From NCBI GenBank assembly GCA_024449915.1, contig JAMZAV010000097.1, positions 1-64,000 on the forward strand: a stretch of 64,000 nt of DNA, read 5' to 3'. The DNA is from Sweltsa coloradensis. Lineage: Eukaryota; Arthropoda; Insecta; Plecoptera; Chloroperlidae. The notes under the pieces were generated by a model. That model did no database searches and was not told where the DNA came from. It worked only from the letters and a program-made list of their open reading frames with translations. Of the stretch, positions 46,142 through 59,329 are shown in pieces. The position numbers were made by a program, and so were the translations under genes. How positions within the stretch are numbered: position 1 is the first letter of the stretch; each line of letters begins with the position of its first letter.

Positions 46142-48591
46142 TGATGTGATGAATTTTTGACAAGTTTTTCTCAGAAAACATGCATTTGTATTTTTTTTTT
46201 ATAATTTGCCCTTACATTATTGATTATTGTGCGCATCCCTAGAACCAACACACAAGGTCAAAAGAAAATACAAATTTTATCAAGTTATGTTTGTTGTTGA
46301 GGAAGCAGAATTGATGAGAAATATTCGAGCCGGGGGCTAATCCAAAAATAATTATAGCCTACTATCTTTTCTATCCCTCCCCCCTCCCCCCCCCCTGCTC
46401 CCCAATCCCAAAGTCAAGCAAGCACAGAAGAGTTTGAGGGTTGTCAATGAGCTCAATTATTGCTCTCGTTTTTAAGGCAGCACACCCCTGCCAACATAAT
46501 ATTGTGGTTTTGTGGAAACTATAGCCAGCATGAAAAAAGATTGTAATGTTAGGCTATGGCAAGTAAGTTTTTAATTTGATATTTAATCAATGAAATGCAT
46601 ATTCGAAATACAATCCGTACCGATATTATAATATTTTTTCTTGCATTATACAGTTCTAACAAAACCACATTACTGTCGGCACAGTTTTTAGATATTTTGC
46701 ACCGTTCTCGAGATATCACTAAAAATCTGTGGCTGCGGGGGTCTACCACCCTAAGAAGCCTGGTTCTTCTGGGTCACAATGTATGAGTTCTCACAACTGT
46801 CGGCCACAACAATAGGTCTGTCCATTTCTAGTACATAAGTTAATTTAGTTGATGGCTACAACAATATGACCTTCAGATTAATTGAATGAATTGAATTGTT
46901 GCATAGGAAATAGGAATACACTCGAGTCCCTATATTCTTTAAAGCAGTGTTGTCTGTAAGCAATGTATAACATTTGGCAACATTTGATGTCAAAATTTTA
47001 CCATTTTATCGATTTGCTATTTTCCAAGATACTTCTATTTATTTCTGAATCTATGTTGGCAATGGAAAACTGTAACTACTTCAAGTGACTTCAGGTAAGG
47101 TTATCTAGGGTCAAGGGTGAAGCCCAAGTATCAAGTCAATCTCTATACAAGTTTTATAAACTGAACAGGAACTGATTTTTGCTTTGTAAAAAAATAATTA
47201 CCGAAGTGTAAAGAGAACAATGTTTCTAGAATATTCTATTAACATTTTAACAAACATTAAAATTAGGCCTACTATGAATATGATACATTTAGAATGTTGC
47301 CAAGGGGGAGTAAAAGAGGTCTCAACTCTATTACCGAGTGATACATGTATACATCAATAATAGGCCTATTATTAGGTTATTAAAGTTATAAAATTTACTT
47401 CATTTTCAATTAAAACTAAAAGCCATACTTCTATATTACTGAGTCCATCTTCTTTTGAAATGCCCAAATTTGGCCAACTATGCCATCATATTCATGTTAG
47501 GTCTGCCAAACACTGGTTTGAAAGAACGTGCACTCCTTTCAAATTAAAATCTTCATCTTGAAATGGTTTGTTTTTGGCAAAACAGGGAAATAACTTTTGA
47601 CAGATGCTGGTGTGTAAACTAATATCACAACAATGCTTTAGTCAAGGCCAGTAAGTAAATAAAAATAAAGGTGTACGACCCAATCAGATGCAAGTTACTG
47701 ATTTTCAGTGACAACATTATTACTTGACTAGGCCTTACATACATTATACATATGATTTTGTGTGTGCTTTATTGTTGGCTCCAAAGTAACCTTTTACGTA
47801 CTTGTGTGACCAAATATTATTGAATTGATAATTGTTGTAGGAAGTTGTATAAAGTAGAATTTTTTTCTGAAACTAGGATTTGAACACGAGACCTGCATTG
47901 AAAAGAGGGATAAGCCCAAAGGACAACAAGCATTCAGGTGCAAAAGCAAGCATCAACTTACACGCACATATGTATTTTCTAAATTAACCTTTCAAGTTTT
48001 AACTAATTCAAAGTGACACTCATGATGTCAGCAATGATAATAAAATTAAAATCGGGTTTGCCAAAAACGAAACCAGTTTCAAGTGAGTTCCTGAGGAACA
48101 CGATGACTATCATAATTCATAATATAGGGCCTACCAGAACCTAGATTTAGTTTATTGTTGTAGCCATATTGAACACTGAACAGACCTATTGTTGACTGCA
48201 AGTATGTCAGAGGTACATGATACATAATCAAGAGAGCTGCCTTAGAGAACAATGCATACAACCAGGGCCACTTGCAAATCACAGTATTAGTAAACCTAGG
48301 ATAACTGTTACAAGAAATGAAGAAAATAGTTCGATAGCAAGATTCTACAAGAATAGAAACATGTTTTAGTTGAAAGCAGAGACTGTGATTTGCAATTGAC
48401 CATGATAAAGGGTTACAAAGAAACAACCTTGGAATTACATGTGACTGTGAGGGGTTTAAAACTATTAACATAAACAGCAATCTTGTATTTACAGAGGTTC
48501 AAACAGGGCATCTTAATGTGGCAATTTGGTTTTGATATGGGCCTATCAATTGTAATGCACAAGACTTGAAACAAAATAGACCTTCGCGAGG
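46142..48591. other. No gene seen
   Basis: AT-rich. TGTGCGCATCCCTAG at 46228-46242 may be one end of a hAT copy. A C-rich tract lies at 46376-46402. A B-box-like site on the minus strand lies near 47875. The 133-codon minus-strand ORF at 48079-48480 has no recognisable motif. Confidence 0.4.
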
Positions 48592-48599
48592 GTTTCACA

Positions 48600-49364
48600 T
48601 AGGGTTACCAACCGTCTGGATGGAGGAATTAATTTGTTCCGACGACGCATTGGTCGGAATTTGAAAAAAAAATGAATTCACAGTACAATTTAAGTTATGA
48701 ACAGAATTAGAGTTGAGTATGAGGGTAGAAAAGCATTTTTTTTTTAAAAGTTGAAATCTTCCACGTAAGCCCACATGTTTGTCAAGTATTTGTACTTCGC
48801 CATTGGTTCCCGTCCGTTACATAGCCATAAATAGTTTAAGAGTGCCGGTCGCTAAAAATAGTTATTTGTATTATTTTTGATGTTATAAAATCAGCAAAAT
48901 GCGATCATTTTGGAACTTATTTCTGACAAATCCAAAATAATTTATGATTATTTACTTCCATAGAAGAATGAATGAATAGCCATGCATGACAACCATAATA
49001 ATTAGTTTCATATTATTGATATGATAACTGGCTTCAGGACAAAAGATCACAAAAAAGTTTGGTAAGCTTGAGCCCAATTTGTTAGCAATATTAAATGTAG
49101 GTAGGCCTACTACTATATTATAAGCTTGATCTCAAAATCGATCGAATTCCTCACACTTTCAATGATATAGTAATTTATTATAGTAGGCTAGTTGAATCTT
49201 AACCCTAAAATGTAAACTTCAAGAAGTTGTAACAACGTAATATTCCAAATGACTAGGTTGTAATGTGAGTAAAATCTATGACTAAACATTTTAAAATTTC
49301 ATCGGTCTTCCTCCCCCACCTATGCTTTGTCTGGAATTTCATTTATGACCAGTTGGTAACCCTA
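48600..49364. mobile_element. hAT-like nonautonomous element, 765 bp
   Basis: Ends TAGGGTTACCAAC...GTTGGTAACCCTA. Flanks GTTTCACA (48592-48599) and GTTTCAAA (49365-49372) match at 7 of 8 positions. No transposase ORF. Confidence 0.8.
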
Positions 49365-50231
49365 GTTTCAAATGAAATCATACACCACTGCAAGGAATAG
49401 GCCTACTTAAGGCCAACTTCTGCTTAGCAGCCAAGGTCATATTAGGAAACTATTTTTTACTTTAATGTAAATTGTAAAGCAAGTTAGGAAATTAACTTTA
49501 ATAGCTATCAATATGGTTTGATTGGTAGACCTCAAATATTTCAACTGCTCAAGAGTGCAGGCCCTACTCACACGCATGGTGCTGTTTATGTGAATACGTT
49601 CCTCAATGCAAAGAACTGCACTCACAAGTTCATGGATGAATTTTGAAATAAAGGAAGTAAAATTTGTTACCCACACTATCACTTGCTGAGCTAGTGCTAA
49701 CAACAAACACAGTATTGTAGGGCCACCCTGAATACAAGGGAAGATATTTCAATAGGTACGCTTAAAACCAGAGTCAACTGTAATGAAAACTTCAAATTAT
49801 GTGAAATGAAATACAATATGGTACAGTATAGCTCAGTGCTACCACGAAGAGTAATTTATTTTAAATTTTAATTCATTGAAAATTGAATTGAAAATTAAAA
49901 TAAAATATTTGTAGTCAGGTTATAGGCTTATGAAATCAGTCAATGATAATTTAGTGATTCATCCAAGAACGGGGACATAGAAGGCTGTGGGCAACACTGA
50001 GAAAACAACGTGGAAATAAAACAAGGTTTGCTTTCGAGTGACTCCTAATCTCAAGTCTCGCAAGTCATTTCTACAGTCGCCCATCTACAAACCGCCTATT
50101 GATTTATTACTGTACTGGAAGGCATACCCACCATGTCTTATTTTTATTGTGAGTTGTGACCTATCTGACTCATTGTGGAGGCCTACTATTTTATATATCA
50201 TGTGTCTACTGTGCAGTGTATGTATGTATGT

Positions 50232-51211
50232 CAGGGGTTGAAAAATATCTGAAAATGTAGGAGCCAGGGGAAGAAAGTCAGGAGCCAGGGACGTTGCATG
50301 GGAAAACCGGGGTCTGGGGCTGCCGGAGGCAAAAGGCGATTTTTTTTTGCATATACAATTGAACCTAAGTGCCCGTAAAATGGGTTTGGAGGGTTTATTA
50401 TCCACTCTTGTAGAGTGTACAGATAAGCATTATCACCTGGGATAAATGGCTTCTTATAGATTTTATCGGGTTTTTACCCATCCAAAGAGTACATAAATAA
50501 GCCTAGACCCCAGCAATGAGGAGGTAGGCCTAGTTAAAATGGAATCTATTGGTGCATGTGCAACAATAGCTAGGCCTAGGCCTGTTGCCCTCAAATACTT
50601 CATGAACAGCAGCCAGCCTAGTCCCATGCATAATAGATGGCGTGGACTCGGGATTGGTTAGTGTCAATGTCATGTAGGTCTTCATGCTCTACGGTCACAT
50701 CCAGTAGCGGTTTTTGACCTCAATATCAGGTGTGAAATTCCCAAAAACGAGGAGCGGTGAATAGCTGGGGTCTGGGGCGAAGCCTCAGCCGCCGGAGGCA
50801 AATTCGCCGTAGGCGCTTTTTTGGGGGAACTGCTAATTTTAATGGCCTAATATGAGTTCTAAGGTCAATTTGTATTCTAAATGACAGTAAAATATGCAGC
50901 TACAACTGCATGACCACACAGGGTCGCCAGCCAAACTCGTCATTTTCCCGATAACTGCCTAATTTTGTTTTGTAAGGCTTTTTTATTTTTTTCCTGATTG
51001 ATCAGTGTGCAATTGTCACACCTTGCACACTGTAAAAACCGCCACTGGTCACATCAGGGTTTGTGTTTTGTTAATTTCGATTGCTTGCATCTCCATTCTT
51101 AGTAAAATTTTTTTTTTTTTTTTTTTAGAATTTTAGTGACATTTAGTTAGTCGCCAGGGCCTTAATTCTAGGCGCCATGGCGACCTGGCGCCTGGTATTT
51201 TTCAACCCCTG
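50232..51211. mobile_element. hAT-like element inserted in a (TATG)n microsatellite
   Basis: Ends CAGGGGTTGAAAAATA...TATTTTTCAACCCCTG. ATGTATGT stands on both sides (50224-50231, 51212-51219), though in a microsatellite this is weaker proof. The interior has CCGGAGGCAAA/GCCGTAGGCG-type repeats. Confidence 0.8.
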
Positions 51212-51312
51212 ATGTATGTATGTATGTATGTATGTATGTATGTATGTATGTATGTATGTATGTATGTATGTATGTATGTATGTATGTATGTATATGTATG
51301 TATGTACTGTAT
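51212..51312 (+). repeat. (ATGT)n microsatellite
   Basis: About 25 near-perfect ATGT units. A short part of the same run lies before the hAT-like element at 50219-50231, so the element split the microsatellite. Confidence 0.95.
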
Positions 51313-51737
51313 GTGTATGTTTATTGTAAGCCTAATGTTACTTTTTAGTACTATTTAACAAACTCTAACAAAAGTAATATTTGTATTTACAAGTCAACTG
51401 GCAAATAAATTATTATGCGGTTGTAGTGAATATATTTAACAATGACTATGGATCAGAAGTGACTTTAATGAATGCCTCAAAAACTTAAAGAGTCTGCAAT
51501 ACCAGTGATTTTTTTCTGGAAGTTTTCCTGAAACCAGTTTTTATCGGATTGTTACCAGGCTTTTGCATATGTTAAGGTCGTGTATAAATAAAGTATTCTA
51601 TAGAAGCTCATTTTTTTAAACCATCACAAAAAATCATTATAAATTAAATTGATTTTTAGGATTTGGGATTTTTGTTAAGTCATTAAATTGGTCAATTTAG
51701 GAATTTATTTTGTGCGTAATTCACAATGATGATGTTT

Positions 51738-51952
51738 GATTGTCTATGACTATAGAAGACTGACCTTATCTTTGCTTAACGATTGTCTATGACTATAGAA
51801 GACTGACCATATCTTTGCTTAACGATTGTCTATGACTATAGAAGACTGACCTTATCTTTGCTTAACGATTGTCTATGACTATAGAAGACTGACCTTATCT
51901 TTGCTTAACGATTGTCTATGACTATAGAAGACTGACCATATCTTTGCTTAAC
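51738..51952 (+). repeat. 43-bp tandem repeat, five units
   Basis: Units begin GATTGTCTATGACTATAGAA at 51738, 51781, 51824, 51867 and 51910, nearly identical (CCTTATC or CCATATC variants). Confidence 0.95.
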
Positions 51953-53568
51953 AATTACGCAAAATTGCATCTCGATCGGATGACAACTGGAAGCAGAAAA
52001 AGTTCCCAGAAAAGTTTCAAATTGGTATAGTTGCTTCTTAATACCATACACATTTTGTGATTTAAAAAATGCTCTAACAGTCTAACTATCTCAAAACTAT
52101 TGGGCAACTGCAGGCGCTCTTCTAAAATATGCAACTGCATCTCCCAAGTTTCAAATTTTAGTCAAATTACAAAATTTACGAAGGGTGAAGTAGATATTTT
52201 GGAATAAAATCTAATTTTGATAATTCACAGATATTTGATTAATTTTTATGGCAATGCTCATTTTGTAAATTTGGATAATTCAGTAATTTAATTTGCGTTG
52301 AAAATATAGGCTATAGAAGGCAACGCAATAGTAATTGATTTGACTTTTGGTAGGGGGACCCACTTTAAATAGTACTAGCACTAGCAGTAACAACAATGGT
52401 TGGATATTGAAATCCACACGTGTCCCAACTATTGTAGGCACTGAGGATGTAGCATCAGCTGGAAAGCAAGAACAAAGAAGGAAAGATAGAGGCAACGGAT
52501 TTATTTTGCTTCGTTTTGGATTAAAATATGACCTTGTTAAGGTGTTATTAAGGCTGGGCTACGACATAACATTCAATTATCGATATCACTTGAAAATGTT
52601 GATATCAATACATCGAAACGGTATGTTATTGTCTCCTTTCGTATCTCATTTCTAAGCCCCTTTATTTCCATGTTGTTTAACTTTGCACAAGGAAGGTCAA
52701 TAAGAGCAGCTCTGTGATTAAGTATCATGTACCAAAGTTACATACACCACACCAACTACCAGGTGACACTAGGACTCCACAGTTCACTTCAGAGTATTGC
52801 CGGCCACATTTAACTCGCTGCCTTTTAGCCACTATTGGCTATGTAACCACGATGAAGAATTGTGTGACAGATTTACGTAACAACAGCGGTCAAGGATGGT
52901 CCTTGAGAAACTAGAGCATCTGTTGTAGATGGCCAAAAACACAATGTGTTCAATATTCTTATTCTTAAACAAAATAATAGTAATATAATAGTTTTTAAAT
53001 ATCGGCTACTATTAATTGTAAACTGATTTAATACATCATATCACAACAAACGTGAAGGTGAACTGTGGTGAGAGCTAGTGTAGCCTACTATGCAGGCACT
53101 AACATGCTGGTGCTTCTTCATGACTGTTAACTCAAGGATATTGTCACTTCACTGACTGACAACAGGTGTGTCGATCACTTTACTACCAGAAACAAGGCTA
53201 CAAATACCCAAAGTCTGTTCTGGGTTGAGGTAACAAGCGATGATTGACAGACAAAAAGTCAGTTATAGGCTAGCTTTTATAGGGTGTCTCAGTTTATTGT
53301 TTGCCAGCCTACTGATATCCAAGTAAATAAACAATTCCTACCATCTGTTACAAAAAGAACCTAAATTCCAATTTCAATCGAAAGATAAAACACCAATGTA
53401 ATACGAATATTATTTTGAAAAATATACTCGAGTTAAAAATTAACACGTCACTTAGTTATTGTCATCGTCAACCAGGTATGTTAGGCCTATATTGCACGGA
53501 TTTGCACTGTGATATTGTCAATTTGTTGTTGGTAAAAGATTTTTATATTGTTTACGAAATCGGAAGAC
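51953..53568. other. No gene seen
   Basis: Ordinary AT-rich sequence. Short ORFs only; no splice-bounded GC-rich segment. Confidence 0.4.
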
Positions 53569-53572
53569 TTAA

Positions 53573-54196
53573 GGCTATTCCACCGCGTTTTTCTATTTTC
53601 CAAAATATGCTACCAAGTCAAAATATAGTGAATGGCTTTGAAACCTGGCTATTTTAGAAAATCAAAAATATTTTTTTCAAATTTTTCTGATCCGGTACAC
53701 GGCCAATATAGCCACCTCAAAATAATTTACAACTTCAATTCGCCAAGGCACACCATTCAACGTAGGGTGTTGTGTTTTTGTGACATTCATTTTCAACTGT
53801 TTTTCTATGGAAAGACTGAGAGAAAAAATATTTATTTTAACAACTGTCTTTTCTGCGAATTTTTTCGTTTGGCGGTATTTTTTACCGATTTGTACCGCCA
53901 AACCAAAAATTCGCAGAAAAGACAGTTGTTAAAATAAATATTTTTTCTCTCTGTCTTTCCATAGAAAAACAGTTGAAAATGAATGTCACAAAAACACAAC
54001 ACCCTACGTTGAATGGTGTGCCTTGGAGAATTGAAGTTGTAAATTATTTTGAGGTGGCTATATTGGCCGTGTACCGGATCAGAAAAATTTGAAAAAAATA
54101 TTTTTGATTTTCTAAAATAGCCAGGTTTCAAAGCCATTCACTATATTTTGACTTGGTAGCATATTTTGGAAAATAGAAAAACGCGGTCGAATAGCC
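53573..54196. mobile_element. Near-perfect palindromic MITE flanked by TTAA, 624 bp
   Basis: Arms of about 305 nt are almost identical inverted copies around a tiny loop near 53885. TTAA flanks both ends (53569-53572, 54197-54200), with ends GGCTATTC...GAATAGCC. TTAA targets are used by piggyBac and Kolobok elements. The opposing 101-aa ORFs are the same arm read twice. Confidence 0.85.
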
Positions 54197-54963
54197 TTAA
54201 CTAGATAGTTAAACAATTACTGTTTAATTGAAAGGCAATATTTTTTTCTAGTGTGAATGGTAAAAACAAATTACAGTAGGGCCTACACTTTAAATGGGAA
54301 ATTTATGAAGTTTGTTGCCATTGTCCTACAATAGAAGTTCTTCATAATATGATTAGGAGGGATCAAATTGCGCTCGTAAGGCATCATATTTGATACATTC
54401 AGTTAAGATGTGATGTATGGTTCAGTCAGGGCTGTCCAACGTTAAAAAAGAAAACCCATAGGCCTATTGATATCGCGAGGAGACGAGCCGATATCGTGCT
54501 ACGATATTGTCCTTTTGAAGTTGGTTAAATAGACACGCGATATCACAATCCTTCCCGTGCGTCATTAGCCTACGTTCTGTGGGTCTGGCCTGTGATGATA
54601 TGCAGGCCTCCCGGGCCCTGACCCTGACGACCCTGACGTCATTATGTCGGTTCCAATCGAGAGCATCATGTTCAAGATCAAGATTAGGCATAGACATTAA
54701 TTTGTTAGTAGGCCTATAGCCTAGCCCACTTTTACAAACTGTTGAATGAAATGAAATTATGCTTCAACTTTAATATCCTGTGCACATTAATTTCCTATAG
54801 GCTATGCATTACATGAGGAATTATTCCATTTTTATGAAGTTATTTTTTTAATCAGAAACTCTGCTTTCACGATCTTTTAAATTTATTTCGTAGAAGGCCT
54901 ACCGCCACCGGTATATATTTTCTCAAAAGTATTTTGGTAAATCATGATGAAAATACGAACAAC

Positions 54964-55137
54964 ATGACTCCGCAAGCTGCCAAGCAACCTGATTGTTCGA
55001 GCTCGAAGCGCCTACTGAGCGAGGCAGTAGCACCTTCCAGACCAGTGATAGTGGGATTGACTCAGAGCGGCGGGAAGCCATTTAGACGGGGAAACGTTAT
55101 TCTCTCGGGAGACGTGTGGTTTATCAGAACTCGTACG
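54964..55137 (+). CDS. Candidate first coding exon, unknown protein
   Basis: ATG at 54964 gives MTPQAAKQPDCSSSKRLL and, further on, VIVGLTQSGGKPFRRGN, then a TAA at the end of a possible donor (CTC|gtacgt). GC is higher than around it, and a TGACGTCA lies 330 nt upstream. No family recognised. It could equally be repeat-derived: the next 250 nt end in a LINE-like tail. Confidence 0.25.
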
Positions 55138-55289
55138 TAAATTCCGTTTTAGTTTTTACAAAATCTATCTGTGATTGATGATTTTAAGTTAAGTGCATAG
55201 TGATATGAAAATGTGTATTTGTGGACTGAATCAATTATTATGTGTGTAATATGAATGTAAATGTAAATTTTTAATTTAATTTTAAGTTA

Positions 55290-55380
55290 CTGACATGTAA
55301 AATACCCCGAACACGCTGTGCAAGGGGTCAGCTTTACAAAAATAAATACAATACAAAATACAATACAATACAATACAATA
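55290..55380 (+). repeat. LINE-like 3' end with (ATACA)n tail
   Basis: ACCCCGAACACGCTGTGCAA GGGGT can form a hairpin and is followed by AATAAATACAATACA repeats, the usual look of CR1/Jockey-group 3' ends. Confidence 0.45.
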
Positions 55381-56669
55381 GACTAAAGCTGCTAATATAG
55401 CCTATAACAAGTGTGTCACAGTCCACAAGTAGGCCTACACGTTTTTCCACCCGAGAGTTTGTAAATTATTGGTCAACATATCATATCTTCTTTTCCTTAT
55501 CAAAAACAAAATTTTTGATATATCATATTTTTATCCAAATCCAAATGTCAATTTTGTACCGCAAAATTTTGTAAAAATAAAAAATATTTGTAAATTTTTT
55601 ATCGGGGGGCAGCCCTAGTTAGAGGTACTTAGCTTACATCACATGTCACACACAACCCTAATAATAATTAATAATCATTGAGTCACGAGTGCAACAAGTG
55701 TCTAGCCGATATCTGTGCACTCAAGTTGAGTTAATGTTTTTAAAACCATTATTGAGTGTAGTGTAAACCAGTTATAGCTTGCATGGCCGACTTCGCAACT
55801 TCTTAATTGAGATGACTGAAACCCAGTGAGACGAAGATAGAACACAATTGAACTGTCAATCAATCATCAATTTGTTCCTCAGCCCTCAATAGAGTTTATG
55901 GAATTATTGAACGTTAACAAATGATACCGTTGAGGAAACAGTCTGAGCACCGTACCAAACATGCGGGACAAACCTCTTACGAGGAAGGATCGAGGTATCA
56001 GGAGATAATAAACTGTTCCAAGAACTGACTCACACAAAACCAATTCAATAGTTAGAACGATGCAAGAGTTGGCGGCTGAATATGACAACATTCAAGAAGA
56101 TGTCTGGAGCTGGAGTTGAAGAATGACTCTTGAGCTGCGACATATGGGGACGATCTTAGGTTCCTCCCACTCCTGAAATGTGAACAACAGTTATTTAGTA
56201 TCAATTTAAGTTTAGTTGGTGAATAGGCCTAATGCAAATAACAATAATCTAATGGAAGCTAAAAGCAAAATGAAAATTTGGTTTTATTTAAGGTGCATTT
56301 AGGGTTATTAAGTTATTACAATTTGCTGGTGTTAGGTATTTAAAAAAAAAAATTACCATTTAGTGGTTTTATTTTGGTTAATTAGGCTAATTAATAGCAT
56401 TTAAAAACAAAAACTGTTTTTGTAGGCCTTACATAGAACTGGTAATTTAATAGGGCCTAATTGTAATGTACCCTACTAATTGATGCCACAAACTGAGAAG
56501 GCTCTGTATTATAAGGCAGTTTTAAAGTCCTATCTAACATCTGCTAGGTACTAAGAATTTGGTGCAGCGGAAGTGGGAGGAGGATGCAAAGGACAAGCCA
56601 TGACAAAGTATAGTATCAAGAAAGACAAAACCACCCAGATATAATAACAGAAAGGTCTCATCTGCCCAG

Positions 56670-57374
56670 TTGAGACTTGACACAGGGCATCACCTGTTGA
56701 GCAGCACGCTCATCGATAATATCTTTACCTCACTCAACCCGTCTCTACACACTGCCACAGCCCATGATCCGGGTCTGTCCGACCACCATGCTCTCTCCCT
56801 TGTTCTCCACCTTCCCAACACCGGTGCTCAATCTAAAGTTCGAAAGCGCATCTTCAGTGAAGCCAATCTTGATTATTTCCAAACACTATTGCATCGAGAA
56901 CAATGGTCTAACCTATCCGGCAAACTTAATGCAGATGACCTGTATTCTGCCTTCCTTTGTACATTCCTGCGACACTTTAACACTGCATTCCCCCTCAAAC
57001 TAGTGTCCACCAAGAAAGTAACAGGATGCCCATGGATCACCCAACCCTTACGCATGGAAGCTCAAAAACTTAGATCACTCCACTCTTCCCTCAAATATCA
57101 GCACAACCCCCCTCTTTCTGGGCTGAACTACAAAATTCTCAAAAAAGCACATGCCAAGAACATCCGTCAAGCCAAACTAAACTACCATAGCAACTTAATC
57201 TCCGGGTCAAGTAACAAGTCTAAAACTGCATGGTCTCTTATCAAATCTCAATCTCGAGCCCCTGCAAGCAAATGTAATCTTTCTCTCGCAACTAATGGTC
57301 GACTCATCACTGAGCCACTCCCACTTGCTAATAGGGTACCTTCAATAATTTCTTTATCAACTAAGTCCCTGTAG
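56670..57374 (+). pseudogene. LINE ORF2, endonuclease end and linker
   Basis: LIDNIFTSL and GLSDHHALSLVL are the last endonuclease motifs (the S-D-H catalytic block). The linker follows with LDYFQTLL, FNTAFPLK and PWITQPLRM, as in CR1/L2/Daphne-type elements. The frame is lost at about 57345. No initiator or N-terminal endonuclease is present. Confidence 0.8.
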
Positions 57375-57444
57375 TCCTCCCCCTTCCACATCAGCCCAAC
57401 CTCAACCCTCCCAACTCAAGAAAATTGACAGCCCCCAACCCAAA

Positions 57445-58463
57445 CAATATTTTTATACCCCACTAACCCGACTGAAGTATCTCAACTATTAAATAAACTA
57501 AGCTCTAAGCATTCTGCAGGCCTGGATGAAATACCAGGGTCTCTACAAGCTAAATGCTCCAAGCTAATCTCTCACCCCCTGTCCTACATAATTAATGAAT
57601 CCCTCTCTTCAGGAATCTTTCCCTCCAAATTAAAATCTGCTAAAGTAATCCCCATCTATAAGCAGAAAGGCAAAAAAAACGACCCTAACAACTATATGCC
57701 AATCTCGCTTCTATCCTCTTACGAATATATTATGCACGACCGCATCATTTCGCATCTCAACTACCATAGATTAATCTCTCCACACCAACATGGTTTTCTC
57801 AAACAAAAGTCCACAAATACGGAGATCTTTAATTTTCTATCGCGTCTTTATTCCGCCCTCGACTCGGGCGATACTGCGGTTGGTATCTTTTATGACCTCA
57901 GCAAGGCTTTCGACTCCATCGACCATCGTGTCCTGCTATGCAAAATGGAGAATCTTGGTATAAGAGGAATCGCCTTGAATTGGATATCCTCCTACCTGTC
58001 TGGTCGATCCCAAAGAGTCGAAATAAGGAATACATCAAACAACTCCTCTAATTCTGTCTATTCAGAGCCCATTGCAATCACCAAAAGTGTCCCACAAGGC
58101 TCAATCTTGGGACCCCTCGCCTTCCTTATAAATGTTAATGACTTACCTGAACACTTGCAGGAGGGTGCCATCACTATGTATGCTGATGACTTTTCTGAAC
58201 TGCTAACAGCCCCAAAAACTCTAGCCCCAACCCTCCCCTCCTTATTAAACAGCCAAGCCCAGTTAATGGCACATTACTGTAATGACAATCAGCTCACTCT
58301 CTCCCTCTCCAAAACTACTAACTTATCTTTCCACACTCCCCAAAATGTACCCCTATCGAGCCCCCGCATACTACTGCAGAACAAACATATCACTCGTTCT
58401 AACTCTATCGCCCTCCTAGGCCTAACTCTATCTGAAACCCTAGACTGGGCATCCCATAGGGTA
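57445..58463 (+). pseudogene. LINE ORF2, reverse transcriptase domain
   Basis: Open from about 57445 to TAG at 58464. Motifs in order: PTNPTEVSQLLNKL, AGLDEIPG, LKSAKVIPIYK, PISLLS, QHGFLKQKST, FYDLSKAFDSIDH, VPQGSILGPL, YADDF (catalytic) and LSKT. The palm is intact but the frame breaks after LDWASH. The full-length enzyme makes cDNA of the element at the nicked target. Best fit is a Daphne/Crack/L2-like lineage; not tested. Confidence 0.82.
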
Positions 58464-59017
58464 TAGACAAAGTATCCTCCAAAATTCTTAGTGGCTGTTA
58501 CATGCTCAGACAATTGTCATATATAATTACACCAGAAATTCTTAAAATAGTCTACTTTGCCCACATCCACTCCCACCTAGCGTATGGCATCCTGTTTGGG
58601 GCGCTTCCCCACACGCCAAAAGAAAGCAATCCGAATTCCGAATATTGACGCGAGTCTTCCGACGGCACACGTGTCGCCACCTCTTCAAAAAAGTAGGAGC
58701 TCAAACGCTCACTGGGCTGCTAATACAGACAGCCGCAACCTTTGTTCGCCAAAACCCCTTTCCTCTTTATACAAAACTCCCAGATACATAGCCACCTGAC
58801 TAGATCCTCCAAACTTATTCATCTTCCCTCTCACAATCTATCCCTATTTTCTAAAGGCCCTCACTATCTGTCATCCATCCACTATAACAAACTCCCAGAT
58901 AAAGTGCTGTCCTCCTCATCCGATACCTTATTCAAGCTTAATCTGAAAACTTTCCTTGTTGAAAACAGTTTCTATACATTGCAGGAATATCTTACCCATA
59001 CACCCAGTCAAACCTAG
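58464..59017 (+). pseudogene. LINE ORF2, C-terminal remnant
   Basis: VDKVSSKILSGCYMLRQL and FAHIHSHLAYGI continue the protein in another frame. After further shifts KLIHLPSHNLSLFSKGP and NSFYTLQEYL end at TAG 59015-59017. Three frames are needed. Confidence 0.7.
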
Positions 59018-59329
59018 TGTTCCTCCCCTGGTTCTTATAAATTTGTAAAATTTTGTATGCCTAATAATATCTGGCCATCTACCTATTTAAATATTCTACC
59101 ATTGTATTAGGCTACATCTATTTTAGTATCACTTGACAATGTATATATCTGTACTATTTACTTAGATCTAACACTATCTATTTATGTAAATATCTTATTA
59201 TTCTATTATTGTATCAGCTTATATCTAGCTTAGTATTAATTACATGACAATGCCTATATCTGTACTATGTAGGTACCCATCAACAGGCAAATAAAACTAA
59301 ACTAAACTAAACTGGGTCAACGTTAACAC

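Larger units (their letters stand above)
56650..59313 (+). mobile_element. 5'-truncated non-LTR retrotransposon (Jockey/CR1 group)
   Basis: Begins inside the endonuclease, passes through the RT and C-terminal region, and ends in (AACTA)n at 59288-59313. Truncation at the 5' end and a short tandem tail are typical of target-primed insertion. The coding sequence is split by at least three frameshifts, so it is dead. Confidence 0.85.

Noticed and set aside
45833..46241. hAT element between TACGGATGCGCA and TGTGCGCATCCCTA
   Set aside because: The left end is off pattern and the flanking 8-mers (ACTAGGCC, GAACCAAC) do not match.
48079..48480. 133-codon minus-strand ORF
   Set aside because: No motif, AT-rich composition like its surroundings, no splice or Kozak support; length is possible by chance.
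51738..51952. CRISPR-like array
   Set aside because: Units abut without unique spacers; it is a plain tandem repeat in a eukaryotic genome.
53632..54137. Pair of 101-codon ORFs on opposite strands starting alike
   Set aside because: The same palindrome arm read from both strands; no protein motif.
56520..56620. TTTGGTGCAGCGGAAGTGGGA as an LTR-retroelement primer-binding site
   Set aside because: I could not find a matching pair of LTRs or any gag/pol motif next to it.
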